Below are positions 1 to 8,196 of a DNA stretch of 64,000 bases, one piece after another (position 1 is the stretch's first letter; every line of letters begins with the position of its first letter). Source of the DNA: Streptomyces sp. NBC_01262 (GTDB taxonomy: Bacteria; Actinomycetota; Actinomycetes; Streptomycetales; Streptomycetaceae); NCBI RefSeq assembly GCF_036226365.1, contig NZ_CP108462.1, forward strand, positions 4,834,501 to 4,898,500, given 5' to 3'. The notes beneath the pieces are model-generated. The model did not search any database and was not told the origin of the DNA. It was given only the letters and a program-made list of their open reading frames with translations. Both the position numbers and the translations under genes were made by a program.

Positions 1-145
1 CGCCCAGCCAGCCGGCCGTCGTCACCAGCGCGGCGCAGGCCAGCGCCCAGGCCGCCCGGCGCGGCGGCAGCCGGTGCGCGAGCCGGGGCGCGAGCACGGC
101 CAGCACGGCGCTGACCGCCAAGGGCACGTAGACACTGATCCGCAC
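1..145 (-). CDS. M56 family metallopeptidase (BlaR1-like), N-terminal fragment
   Basis: Only the first 48 residues lie in the window; the gene runs off the left edge. The GTG start at 145 lies 18 nt downstream of the blaI stop, so the two are one transcript. The translated start (MRISVYVPLAVSAVLAVLA) is a hydrophobic membrane segment, a short basic loop, then a second hydrophobic stretch beginning AAWALACAALVTT. That matches the amino-terminal membrane helices of Streptomyces M56 peptidases. In the BlaR1/MecR1 family the membrane peptidase senses a wall or antibiotic signal and triggers loss of the BlaI repressor. The HEXXH zinc site would lie outside the window, so the family call rests on topology and on pairing with blaI. 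Confidence 0.75.
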   Translation of the reverse strand, partial: MRISVYVPLAVSAVLAVLAPRLAHRLPPRRAAWALACAALVTTAGWLG

Positions 146-163
146 GACCGCCGCCCGCCCCGC

Positions 164-532
164 CTACCGGCCGTCGCCCAGCAGCTCGTGCAGCAGCCGC
201 TCGTCCTCGGCGGACAGCTCGGAGACGAACCGCGACAGCACGGCGGCCCGGTCCGGACCGCCGTCGAGCAGGTCGCGCATCCGCTCGGCGGTGTGCGCGG
301 CCTCGTCCCGCGCGGGCTCGTAGGCGTAACCGCGGCCCGCCCGCTGCCGCACGACCATGCCCTTGTCGAACAGCCGGGACAGGATCGTGAGCACGGTGGT
401 GTACGCGAGGTCGTCGCCCGGCAGCCGCTCGCCGACCTGGGCGGCGGTCAGCGGCCCGTCCGCCGCCCACAGCGTGGCCAGTACACCGCTCTCCAGCTCT
501 CCGGGGGCCCGTCTGTGGCCCATGGACGCCAC
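164..532 (-). CDS. BlaI/MecI family transcriptional repressor
   Basis: A 122-residue winged-helix protein, the usual length for BlaI/MecI/CopY-type repressors. The N-terminal half carries the family signature: ELESGVLATLW, then LTAAQVGERL and the recognition region YTTVLTILSRLFDKGMV; the wing follows (GRGYAYEP). The C-terminal half is the helical dimerisation region and ends ELLGDGR. It is followed 18 nt later by an M56 peptidase, the classic repressor/sensor pair. A CTACA/TGTAG inverted repeat 92 bp upstream of its start fits the known TACTACA-type operator, so it probably represses itself and perhaps the divergent glycosyltransferase. No beta-lactamase gene is visible here, so the regulon is unknown. 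Confidence 0.9.
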   Translation of the reverse strand: MASMGHRRAPGELESGVLATLWAADGPLTAAQVGERLPGDDLAYTTVLTILSRLFDKGMVVRQRAGRGYAYEPARDEAAHTAERMRDLLDGGPDRAAVLSRFVSELSAEDERLLHELLGDGR

Positions 533-623
533 CGCCTTCTGTCGTTCATCGCGCCGCCTGCCCGGCGACGCCCAAATCTACCGCCTGTAGGAAAACGTGA
601 CCGGAGCAACAGACGGCCCCACC

Positions 624-640
624 TACTACACGTTGTAGAG
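624..640. promoter_or_regulatory. Candidate BlaI operator
   Basis: The sequence TACTACACGTTGTAGAG contains CTACA-CGT-TGTAG, an inverted repeat matching the half-sites recognised by BlaI/MecI repressors. It sits between the blaI start (532) and the divergent glycosyltransferase start (710), where it could control both. Binding is inferred from the motif only. Confidence 0.6.
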
Positions 641-709
641 TAACCCCGCCCGCACGGCATTCGCCTCCGTACAGCGGCGCGCCCCTCGATATCCGGAGGC
701 TGACCAGCC

Positions 710-2026
710 ATGCCGATTCCCCCTGCCCGCGCCGGCCGCGTCGTGATCATCTCCGCGAGCGTCGGAGCCGGCCACGACGGCGCCGCCGCCGAACTCGCCG
801 CCCGCCTGCGCGCCGCCGGCCACCCCGTCGACCGGCACGACCTGCTCGACCTCTTCCCCGCCCGGCTCGGCCCGCTGGTCAGCGGCAGCTATCACCGGCT
901 GCTGACCCTCGCCCCGTGGGCGTACCAGCGCATGTACGCGAGCACCGAGCGCCGCCGCAGCACGAGCCCCGCCGTACGGGCCCTGCTGCGCAGCGCCGAG
1001 GAACGCACCCTTCGCGTCCTCCCGCCGGACACCCGCGCCGTCGTCTCCACCTACCCCGGCGCCAGTCAGGTCCTCGGCGCCCTCCGGCTCTCCGGCCGCC
1101 TGCACGTGCCCGTCCTCACCTACCTCACCGACTTCTCCGTCCACCCCCTCTGGGTCGCCCCCGGCGTCGACCTCCACCTCGCCGCCCACCCCATCCCCGC
1201 CGCCGAGGCCCGCGCCCACGGCGCCGCCCGCGCCGTCGCCTCCGGCCCCGTCGCCGGTCCCCGCTTCACCCCCGCCGCCCCCGGGCAGCGCCAGGCCGCC
1301 CGGGCCCGCTTCGGCCTCCCGCCGCACGCCCCGCTCGCCCTGCTCGTCGCCGGGTCCTGGGGCGTCGGCCCCGTCCAGCAGGTCGCCGCCGAGATCCGCG
1401 ACAGCGGCGTCGCCGTCCCCGTAGTCGTCTGCGGCCGCAACGAGGCCCTCGCCGACCGCCTCCGCGCCTCCGGCATCGACCACACCCACGGCTGGGTCGA
1501 CGACATGCCCGGCCTGATGCACGCCTGCGACGTCCTCGTCCAGAACGCCGGCGGCCTCACCTCCCTGGAAGCCTTCGCCGCCGGCCTCCCCGTAACCAGC
1601 TACCGCTGCATACCGGGGCACGGCCAGACCAACGCCGCCGCCCTCCACACCGCCGGCCTGGCCACCTGGATCCGCGACCCCGCCGACCTCAAGCCCCTCC
1701 TCACCGAACTGCTCGACGGCCCCCTGGGCCAGGTCCAGCGCGAAACGGCCCTGACCCTCCTCACAGAGGACCCGCACAACGGCCCGATAGCCCAGATCCG
1801 CCGCGCCTGCGCGGGCTCCGCCCCACAGCCAACGACGGCGGCCCGCCCCCGCCGAGCCCCCGCCCTACGCAGACTCGCCGTCACCACCACTCTGGCCGCC
1901 GCGCTCTGGGCGACAGCCGTAGGCACCGGCATAGCCACCACCCACCTCGACGAGTCCGCCACGCGGCCGCCGCACCCGCCAACGGACGGAAGGGGGTGGG
2001 GCGGGGTTGGTCCATACGGACACTAA
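710..2026 (+). CDS. MGDG synthase-like glycosyltransferase (GT28 fold)
   Basis: This 438-residue protein has the two-domain GT-B layout of monogalactosyldiacylglycerol synthases and MurG. The N-terminal domain opens with the acceptor-side glycine loop SASVGAGHDGAA (residues 15-26). Residues 127-138 (TYLTDFSVHPLW) match the MGDG synthase motif preceding the acceptor pocket. The donor-binding GGLTSLEAFAAGLPV begins at 281. A hydrophobic stretch near 390-411 is followed by a Pro/Gly-rich tail, suggesting a C-terminal membrane tether unusual for the family. GGAGG at 695-699 supports the ATG. Probable role: transfer of a sugar to diacylglycerol or another lipid at the inner face of the membrane; donor and acceptor cannot be told. 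A NodB deacetylase follows after a palindromic element. Confidence 0.8.
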   Translation: MPIPPARAGRVVIISASVGAGHDGAAAELAARLRAAGHPVDRHDLLDLFPARLGPLVSGSYHRLLTLAPWAYQRMYASTERRRSTSPAVRALLRSAEERTLRVLPPDTRAVVSTYPGASQVLGALRLSGRLHVPVLTYLTDFSVHPLWVAPGVDLHLAAHPIPAAEARAHGAARAVASGPVAGPRFTPAAPGQRQAARARFGLPPHAPLALLVAGSWGVGPVQQVAAEIRDSGVAVPVVVCGRNEALADRLRASGIDHTHGWVDDMPGLMHACDVLVQNAGGLTSLEAFAAGLPVTSYRCIPGHGQTNAAALHTAGLATWIRDPADLKPLLTELLDGPLGQVQRETALTLLTEDPHNGPIAQIRRACAGSAPQPTTAARPRRAPALRRLAVTTTLAAALWATAVGTGIATTHLDESATRPPHPPTDGRGWGGVGPYGH

Positions 2027-2088
2027 AGCGACGCAGATGGCCCAGTTCCGAGCGAGCGAGGAACGGGGTCGGCGAGGATAGCCGTCCG

Positions 2089-2257
2089 CCAGGGCCTGCC
2101 CGGCGGATCTGGGTCGGATAGGCCGCGGCGTCTGGTGCGGTGCATCGCAAGGCGCCGGAGTGCCCGCAGGGTGGTTTCCTGCGGGCACTCCGGCAACGCC
2201 GCGAGGTGCCGTGCCAGGCGTCGCGGACCCGGCCAAGATCCGCCGGACAGGCCCTGG
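2089..2257. repeat. ~169-bp imperfect palindrome (MITE/REP-like element)
   Basis: The two ~80-nt arms are mutually complementary for nearly their whole length. The outer arms (CCAGGGCCTGCCCGGCGGAT from 2089; its complement ends at 2257) match with one mismatch over 21 nt. The middle is diverged but alignable. The inner 16 bp (2155-2170 against 2178-2193) are perfect around a 7-nt loop. A second inverted pair lies outside it (1992-2013 against 2257-2279, G/C-rich with TTGG). There is no ORF of its own. The structure fits a non-autonomous transposable or REP-type element, and the inner hairpin could terminate transcription from the glycosyltransferase. Confidence 0.75.
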
Positions 2258-2321
2258 GGCCAACCCCGCCCCGCCCCCGACCCGAGAACCCAGCAGAACG
2301 CACCCCGCAAGGACGCCGCCC

Positions 2322-3053
2322 ATGCCCACGAACCGCCTCGCGTACGCCGCCCTGGGAGCCACCGCCCTCGCGGCCACCGCGGCCGCGGCATACGCCGCCC
2401 CCGTCGTCTCCACCCTCGGCCCGTTCCGCAACCGCTTCATGCCCCGCCTGGCAGGACAGGGCCACCCAGACCACATCGCCCTGACCTTCGACGACGGCCC
2501 GGACCCGCTCTCAACCCCCTTCTTCCTGCGCGCACTCGCGAAGCGCCGCGTCCACGCCACCTTCTTCCTCCTCGGCAGCGCCGCGCACCGCACGCCCGCC
2601 CTGGTCAGGGAAATCGCCGCCGCGGGCCACGAGATCGCGATCCACGGCTGGCTGCACCGCCCGCTTCTCCTGCGCGGCCCCCGCGCCACGTACGAGGACC
2701 TGGCCCGCGCCCGCGACACCGTCGCCGACATCACGGGCCGCCCGCCGGTCCTCTTCCGGCCGCCGTACGGCGTGATGAGCACCGCCGCGCACCTGTCCGC
2801 CGCCCGCCTGAGCCTCACCCCCGTCCTGTGGACCGCGTGGGGCGAGGACTGGACCGCCAAGGCGACCCCGGAGTCGGTCCACCGCACCGTCACCGCCGAT
2901 CTGCGCGGCGGCGGCACCGTGCTGCTCCACGACTCGGACTGCACCTCCGCCCCCGGGGCATGGCGCTCCGCGCTCGGCGCGCTGCCGCGCATCCTGGACT
3001 TCTGCGAGGAGCGCGACCTGAGCGTCGGCCCACTGCGCGAGCACCGGCGATAA
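2322..3053 (+). CDS. Polysaccharide deacetylase (NodB domain), membrane-anchored
   Basis: A carbohydrate esterase family 4 protein of 243 residues. The start is ATG 2322; the upstream in-frame extension crosses the palindromic element and is Pro/Arg-rich, so it is rejected. Residues 6-26 form a signal anchor. All NodB motifs are present: TFDDGPD (55-61, catalytic base and metal Asp), HGWLH (108-112, the HxxxH metal pair), RPPYG (146-150) and LLHD (201-204). It should remove N- or O-acetyl groups from a cell-envelope polysaccharide outside the membrane, with a divalent metal. Its position after a lipid glycosyltransferase suggests a shared envelope glycan or glycolipid substrate, but that is inference. 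Confidence 0.85.
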   Translation: MPTNRLAYAALGATALAATAAAAYAAPVVSTLGPFRNRFMPRLAGQGHPDHIALTFDDGPDPLSTPFFLRALAKRRVHATFFLLGSAAHRTPALVREIAAAGHEIAIHGWLHRPLLLRGPRATYEDLARARDTVADITGRPPVLFRPPYGVMSTAAHLSAARLSLTPVLWTAWGEDWTAKATPESVHRTVTADLRGGGTVLLHDSDCTSAPGAWRSALGALPRILDFCEERDLSVGPLREHRR

Positions 3054-3255
3054 CAGGCCATTGAGCCCGTACGAACACGCCTGGGAATCCGCCGAGTTGA
3101 CCCGGCATATTCGCACGGAACCCCCAGCAGAGCAGTGCTTACCCACGACCGAAGCGGAGTGGCTGTTTCCGTAAGCGCCGCCGTACCCGCCTGTGATACT
3201 TGCCCCCCGACAGCCCGACCAGCTGTGCGAATACCACGTTCCAGGGGGAACAAGG

Positions 3256-4554
3256 GTGACTACGAGAGCCTCCAGGGCCACCAGGAAACGACCGAAGTCG
3301 ATACCCGTACCGCGAGCGACGGCGGTTGTCACGGCGGGGGCAACCGTGGCACTCGCGCTCGTCGTGGCGGCCGTCGGCTCGGGCGGGGACAACGGGGGCT
3401 CGGCGACGGCCGCCGCGGCCGCGTCGGCCGGCCTCAAGGCATCACAGAACGCATCGCAGAATGCGACGCCGAAGGAGACCGGCAAGACCAGGGTGCTGGG
3501 CGACGGCTCAATGTCAGACACCGGGACACAGCCGGACCGGCCGAAGGCCGAGAAGCTCAAGCCGGGTGAGAAGCCCCCGCAGTTCGTGGTCTTCTCCTGG
3601 GACGGCGCGCTGGAGGGCGACGACCACCTGTTCTCCCACTTCCGCGAGGTGGCCAAGGAGAACAACGCGCACATGACGTTCTTCCTCACCAGCATGTATC
3701 TGCTGCCCAAGTCCAAGCGGAAGCTCTACGAGCCGCCGATGCACGCCGCGGGCAGCGCCGCCATCTCCTTCGCCACCGACCAGCACATCAAGGACACCCT
3801 CACCCAGCTCGCCGCGGCCTGGGAGGACGGCGACGAGATCGGCACCCACTTCAACGGCCACTTCTGCGGCGCCAAGGGCGGCGGCGACTGGTCGGTCGCG
3901 CAGTGGAAGAGCGAGATCGAGCAGGCGTACTCCTTCGTCGAGAACTGGAAGACCAACACCGGCTGGAACGACATCGACCCGCTACCCTTCAACTTCGCGA
4001 AGACGCTGGCCGGCGGCCGCGCGCCCTGCCTCGAAGGCCAGAAGAACCTGCTCAAAGCGGCCAAGTCCTTCGGCTGGCGCTACGACGCCAGCTCCCCCGG
4101 CGAGTTCCAGATCTGGCCGTCCAAGACCGCCGAGGGCATCTGGAACTTCCCGCTGGAGCTGATCCCCTTCTCCGGCAAGGACTTCCAGGTCGTCTCCATG
4201 GACTTCAACCTGCTCGCCAACCAGGGCGACGGCAGCACCGACGGCAACCCGTTGATGTACCCGATATGGGAGAAGCAGGCCCGCGACACCTACCTCAACG
4301 GCTTCGAGCGGGTCTACAACGGCAGCCGGGCACCGCTCTTCATCGGAAACCACTTCGAGGACTGGAACGGCGGCATCTACATGCAGGCCATCGAGGACGT
4401 GATGAAGAGCGTCTGCAAGCGCGACGGCGTGCGCTGCGTGTCCTTCGAGGAGATGGCCGACTGGATGGACGCGCAGGACCCCGCCGTGCTCGCGAAGCTG
4501 CGCCTGCTGGACCCGGCGCAGTCCCCGGACTGGAAGACCTACATCAAGAAGTAG
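3256..4554 (+). CDS. Secreted/membrane-anchored polysaccharide deacetylase-fold protein
   Basis: GTG 3256 is chosen because AGGGGG lies 7 nt upstream; the product has 432 residues. Basic residues 1-20 and a hydrophobic segment at 21-41 make an N-terminal anchor. A low-complexity Ala/Ser/Lys linker to about residue 105 follows. The rest resembles a divergent NodB barrel: FSWDGA (113-118) replaces TFDDGP, MTFFLTSMY follows, and HFNGH (198-202) supplies an HxxxH metal pair. The Asp/His/His triad may therefore be intact although motif 1 is unusual. The close of the barrel (IGNHFEDWNGG) resembles other actinobacterial secreted proteins of this type. The substrate is unknown. It converges with the PBP gene, whose stop is 12 bp away. 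Confidence 0.7.
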   Translation: MTTRASRATRKRPKSIPVPRATAVVTAGATVALALVVAAVGSGGDNGGSATAAAAASAGLKASQNASQNATPKETGKTRVLGDGSMSDTGTQPDRPKAEKLKPGEKPPQFVVFSWDGALEGDDHLFSHFREVAKENNAHMTFFLTSMYLLPKSKRKLYEPPMHAAGSAAISFATDQHIKDTLTQLAAAWEDGDEIGTHFNGHFCGAKGGGDWSVAQWKSEIEQAYSFVENWKTNTGWNDIDPLPFNFAKTLAGGRAPCLEGQKNLLKAAKSFGWRYDASSPGEFQIWPSKTAEGIWNFPLELIPFSGKDFQVVSMDFNLLANQGDGSTDGNPLMYPIWEKQARDTYLNGFERVYNGSRAPLFIGNHFEDWNGGIYMQAIEDVMKSVCKRDGVRCVSFEEMADWMDAQDPAVLAKLRLLDPAQSPDWKTYIKK

Positions 4555-4566
4555 CCGGGAAACCCC

Positions 4567-6627
4567 TCAGGACACCGCCTTCATGTAGTCGGTCCAGATC
4601 TGCGCCGGGTAGTCCCTCATCACGGCCTTGCGCAGCGGCAGCAGCTCCTGCTTCGCGGGGTCGACGCGGAAGACGGCCACGGCGGTGGACACCTTCGTGC
4701 CCGTCGTGCCGTAGCCGGCGAACCAGCCCGCCTTCCGGTCCTCCGTCGTACCGGGCTTGGCCGCAGGCCCCTTCTGGCCAACGGTCCCGGCGGTGCGCCC
4801 GGCGGCGCCGTAGGACACCGATGCCCGGAGCGCGTCGGTCACCTCGGACGTGACCGCCTTGCTGATCGCGCGCCGGTGGTCGGCGTGCTGCGCGAAGGCG
4901 GTCCCACCGTGCTTGGTCACCCGGGTCACGGAGTAGGGCTCGGTGTTCACGCCGCCGGCCGCCAGGGTGGCGTAGGCGTCGGCCATCCGGATCGGGCTGG
5001 GTGTGGAGTTGCCGAGGGAGAAGGCCGGGACGCGGGCGCCGAGGCTCTCGTTCAGCAGCCCGGAGGCGGTGGCGGTGGCGGCCACCTTGTCGAGGCCGAC
5101 GTCCATGCCGAGCTGGATGAAGGGCGTGTTGACGGACTGCGCCAGGGCCTCGCGCAGGGAGATCGTGCCCCAGTCGCGGCCGTTGTCGTTGTGGCCGGTC
5201 GCGATCTTCCCGTCGCGGCCCCAGTACGGGCCCTCGGGCGTCGTGACCTGGACGTCGTCGTTGCCGTCGTAGGTCGTGGACGGGGTGACGGCGGTGCGGC
5301 TCCCGCCGCGGACCTTCTGTACGCCGTCGGTGAGCGCGGCCGCGTAGACGAAGGGGGTGAAGGAGGTGCCGGCCGGCACGATCGAGGAGTTGGCGTCGTT
5401 GAAGCCCTGCTTGAGGTAGTCCCGGCCGCCGTAGAGGGCGACGATGCGGCCGTCGGTGGCCACCGAGGCGGCGCCGGCCCGCAGATGGCTGTCGGCGGAG
5501 TTCTTCTTGGCCTTGGCGGCGGCGTCGGCCTTGGCCAGCGCCTTGTCGGCGGCCTTGGCGAGCGCGGTGACCTCGGGCTTCTCGAAGGTGGTGTGCACCT
5601 GGTAGCCGCCGAGCGCGAACTCGGCGTCGCTGATGCCGGTGTGGGCGCTGACGTAGGCCTTGGCCGTCTCCACCAGATAGCCGGTCTGGCCCTGGAGCCC
5701 TTCGATCTTCGGCGGGTCCTTGGGCTCGGGGAACTCGGTGTACTTGGCGCGCTGCTTCGGCGTCAGCTTGCCGGTGTCGACCATCCGGTCCAGGATCCAG
5801 CTCCAGCGCTCGACCGCCCGCGCGTGGTTGGCCTTGCTGACGGCCGGGTCGTAGAGTCCGGCGCCCTTGAGCAGTGAGGCGAGGAAGGCGGCCTCGCTGA
5901 CGTCGAGTTCGGTGACGTCCTTGCCGTAGTAGGCCTGGGCCCCGGCCTGGAAGCCGTAGCCGCCGCGGCCGAGCCAGCTGGTGTTGAGATAGGCCTGCAG
6001 GATCTCCTTCTTGGTCATCCTGTCGTCGAGCTTCATCGCGATGAATATCTCGGTGACCTTGCGGGAGACGGTCTGCTCCTGGTTGAGGTACGCGTTCTTC
6101 ACGTACTGCTGGGTGATGGTCGAGCCGCCGCCCGCGTCACCCAGTCCCAGCACGGCCCGGCTGATGCCCTTCAGCGACACCCCGGAGTCCGACCAGAAGC
6201 TCTCGTTCTCCGCCGCCACGACGGCGTCCTGCACCGGCACCGGCACCTTCGACAGCGGCATCTCCTGCCGGTTCACCTGCCCGGTCCTGGCCATCTCGGT
6301 GCCGTCGGCCCAGTAGTAGACGTTGTCCTGCTGGGTCGCGAAGGAGTTCAGGTCCCTGGGGATGTCCGTGGTGGCGTACGCGACCCCCACCACGGTGGTC
6401 AGCGTGCCCAACGCGTACAGCGCCAGCGCCAGTAACTGACGCCACGACAGCACCCATCGCCGCCAGCCCTCACGGGCCGGGCGCGGGTACTCCCAGCGCA
6501 GACGGCGCGCGTACGGTACTAATCGGGCCCATGCCCGTCCGGCGGATAACGCAGCGGATGAGGAGAGCGTGGTCAGCGCCTTCCTCACCCGCCCCGGCCG
6601 CTTCCGCGCATGCCGGTGCTTGCTCAT
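4567..6627 (-). CDS. Class A penicillin-binding protein; transglycosylase intact, transpeptidase motifs degenerate
   Basis: A 686-residue bifunctional-type PBP with a basic cytoplasmic N-terminus and one TM segment (about residues 65-85). The GT51 domain looks active: AENESFW with its catalytic Glu, GGSTITQQYVKNAY, SRKVTEIFIAMKL and KKEILQAYLNTSWLG are all present. The transpeptidase half does not. Where SxxK is expected the protein reads T421-S-F-T424 (family: GSTFKP), so neither register gives Ser-x-x-Lys. The KTG motif reads K624-P-G. Only SVN (498-500) survives. It is predicted to polymerise glycan strands from lipid II without cross-linking or binding penicillin normally. The gene lies tail to tail with the deacetylase; its promoter is in the 6628-6771 gap. 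Confidence 0.88.
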   Translation of the reverse strand: MSKHRHARKRPGRVRKALTTLSSSAALSAGRAWARLVPYARRLRWEYPRPAREGWRRWVLSWRQLLALALYALGTLTTVVGVAYATTDIPRDLNSFATQQDNVYYWADGTEMARTGQVNRQEMPLSKVPVPVQDAVVAAENESFWSDSGVSLKGISRAVLGLGDAGGGSTITQQYVKNAYLNQEQTVSRKVTEIFIAMKLDDRMTKKEILQAYLNTSWLGRGGYGFQAGAQAYYGKDVTELDVSEAAFLASLLKGAGLYDPAVSKANHARAVERWSWILDRMVDTGKLTPKQRAKYTEFPEPKDPPKIEGLQGQTGYLVETAKAYVSAHTGISDAEFALGGYQVHTTFEKPEVTALAKAADKALAKADAAAKAKKNSADSHLRAGAASVATDGRIVALYGGRDYLKQGFNDANSSIVPAGTSFTPFVYAAALTDGVQKVRGGSRTAVTPSTTYDGNDDVQVTTPEGPYWGRDGKIATGHNDNGRDWGTISLREALAQSVNTPFIQLGMDVGLDKVAATATASGLLNESLGARVPAFSLGNSTPSPIRMADAYATLAAGGVNTEPYSVTRVTKHGGTAFAQHADHRRAISKAVTSEVTDALRASVSYGAAGRTAGTVGQKGPAAKPGTTEDRKAGWFAGYGTTGTKVSTAVAVFRVDPAKQELLPLRKAVMRDYPAQIWTDYMKAVS

Positions 6628-6771
6628 ACCGCACTAGCCCCCAAGCCACAGTCGGCCCCGTCTTCTCCACGTTTCCCCCGTAGAACGTATATCTCATTGT
6701 TATCAGCGGCGCCCACCGGCATCGGCACACGGTGACCGGATCCTGACACCTGGGCGCGTTACGCTGCGCTC

Positions 6772-7932
6772 GTGTCGTCCGAGCGTCGCAACCGTGCCCT
6801 GCGCGCGCTGAGGAGTTCAGCGAAGCGCCGTAACCGCCGCGTCGCCGCCGAGCCGCCGCCCGCGGCGCCCTCGGTGGTGCCGGATCCGGCGGGCGAGGAA
6901 CCCGCGCCGCCGGGCAGCGTCATCGACGCCGCCCTGTACCGGGACGGGCGGCGGGTGAGCACCCCGTCGACCCTCGCGGAGGCGTACACCCAGCTGCGCC
7001 AGGAACCCGGCGCGATGGCCTGGATCGGGCTCTACCGGCCGAACGAGCCCGAGCTGGTGTCCCTGGCCAAGGAATTCGACCTCCATCCCCTCGCCCTGGA
7101 GGACGCGATCCAGGCCCACCAGCGGCCCAAGCTGGAGCGCTACGGCGAGACGCTCTTCGTCGTCCTGCGCGCCGCCCGCTATCTCGACGCCCCCGAGGAG
7201 GTGGATTTCGCCGAGCTGCACATCTTCGTCGGCCCCGGCTTCGTCCTCACCGTCCGGCACGGCAGCGCCCCCGACCTGTCCGCCGTCCGCCGCCGCATGG
7301 AAAGCACCCCCGAGCTGCTGAAACTCGGCCCGGAGGCAGTGCTCTACGCGATACTGGACACGGTCGTCGACGGCTACGCCCCGGTCGTGGACGGCGTAGA
7401 GAACGACATCGACGAGAGCGAGATCCAGGTCTTCAGCGGGGACCCCCAGGTCTCCCGCCGGATCTACGAGCTCTCCCAGGAAGTCCTGGAATTCCAGCGC
7501 GCGACCCGCCCGCTGGCCCCGATGCTCGAAGGGCTGACGGCAGGCTTCGCGAAATACGGCACCGACGAGGAGCTGCAGCGCTATCTGCGCGACGTCGCCG
7601 ACCACGTACTGCACACCATCGAGCGCGTCGACGGCTTCCGGCTCCAGCTCTCCGACATGCTCACGGTCAACGCCACGCTCGTCGCCCAGCAGCAGAACGC
7701 GGAGATGAAGGCCCTCACCGAGGCGAGCTTCGAGCAGAACGAGGAGATCAAGCGCATCTCCTCCTGGGCCGCCATCCTCTTCGCGCCCACGTTGGTCGGG
7801 ACGATCTACGGGATGAACTTCGTCCACATGCCCGAGCTCGGGTGGGTCTTCGGGTATCCCTTCGCGATCTTCCTCATGGCTGTCGTCTGCGGCAGCCTTT
7901 ATCTGATCTTCAAAAGACGCGGCTGGCTGTAG
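6772..7932 (+). CDS. CorA-family magnesium/cobalt transport protein
   Basis: 386 residues with the CorA plan: a soluble N-terminal funnel (about 60-290), a long helix rich in Glu/Gln (EMKALTEASFEQNEEIKRISSWAAI), then two C-terminal TM helices. The selectivity signature Y346-G-M-N349 follows the first helix, with the loop continuing FVHMPELG; the end is a basic KRRGW tail, as expected for a cytoplasmic terminus. CorA proteins work as pentameric Mg2+ channels in the cytoplasmic membrane. An extra basic/Pro-rich extension of about 55 residues precedes the funnel domain. The GTG start lies in a short gap divergent from the PBP gene. A strong hairpin follows the stop. Confidence 0.92.
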   Translation: MSSERRNRALRALRSSAKRRNRRVAAEPPPAAPSVVPDPAGEEPAPPGSVIDAALYRDGRRVSTPSTLAEAYTQLRQEPGAMAWIGLYRPNEPELVSLAKEFDLHPLALEDAIQAHQRPKLERYGETLFVVLRAARYLDAPEEVDFAELHIFVGPGFVLTVRHGSAPDLSAVRRRMESTPELLKLGPEAVLYAILDTVVDGYAPVVDGVENDIDESEIQVFSGDPQVSRRIYELSQEVLEFQRATRPLAPMLEGLTAGFAKYGTDEELQRYLRDVADHVLHTIERVDGFRLQLSDMLTVNATLVAQQQNAEMKALTEASFEQNEEIKRISSWAAILFAPTLVGTIYGMNFVHMPELGWVFGYPFAIFLMAVVCGSLYLIFKRRGWL

Positions 7933-7939
7933 GAAACAG

Positions 7940-7983
7940 CAGCGGGCCGACGGCCCCAGGGGGTTTGGCCGTCGGCCCCGCTG
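7940..7983. terminator. Bidirectional terminator between corA-type gene and 37-aa ORF
   Basis: CAGCGGGCCGACGGCC (7940-7955) and GGCCGTCGGCCCCGCTG (7967-7983) pair with a single bulge across an 11-nt loop. It lies just past the transporter stop (7932) and just past the stop of the opposing small gene (8003), so it can serve both. Confidence 0.8.
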
Positions 7984-8002
7984 TGCGGTCCAGCTCTGCG
8001 GG

Positions 8003-8116
8003 TCAGCCGCCGATGGGGCGGTGTACGACCTTCTTGGCCTTCTTCTTCGGCTTCGGCTTCGGCTTCGGCGGCACGACCTTCTTCTTGGCGACCGGGGTCA
8101 GGATTTTCAGGCTCAT
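8003..8116 (-). CDS. 37-aa Lys/Pro-rich basic peptide
   Basis: This short ORF starts MSLKILTPVAKKKVV, continues through alternating Pro-Lys (PPKPKPKPKKKAKK) and ends HRPIGG. It has 12 Lys, 7 Pro, no acidic residue and no Cys. An AAGGGG Shine-Dalgarno sits 7 nt before the ATG, and a strong terminator follows 20 bp after the stop, so it looks like a genuine monocistronic gene. I recognise no family. The composition resembles the tails of histone-like or nucleic-acid-binding proteins, and a cationic antimicrobial or polyanion-binding role is also conceivable. Its neighbour upstream on the same strand is the beta-helix surface protein, with inverted repeats in between. Confidence 0.6.
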   Translation of the reverse strand: MSLKILTPVAKKKVVPPKPKPKPKKKAKKVVHRPIGG

Positions 8117-8196
8117 GATGTTCCCCTTTCCAAGGGCTTCGTTCGGCTTGACGTGGAAAACACTACGCACCGAACTTGAGATGCCCGTGAAGCCGA

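Noticed and set aside
626..1777. Long minus-strand frame opposite the glycosyltransferase
   Set aside because: Gly/Ala/Val/Glu-rich shadow without a start site; the plus-strand protein has clear GT motifs.
8040..8075. Short tandem cttcgg repeats as a possible satellite or CRISPR-like array
   Set aside because: They are the Pro-Lys codons of the 37-aa gene; only about three copies, with no spacers.
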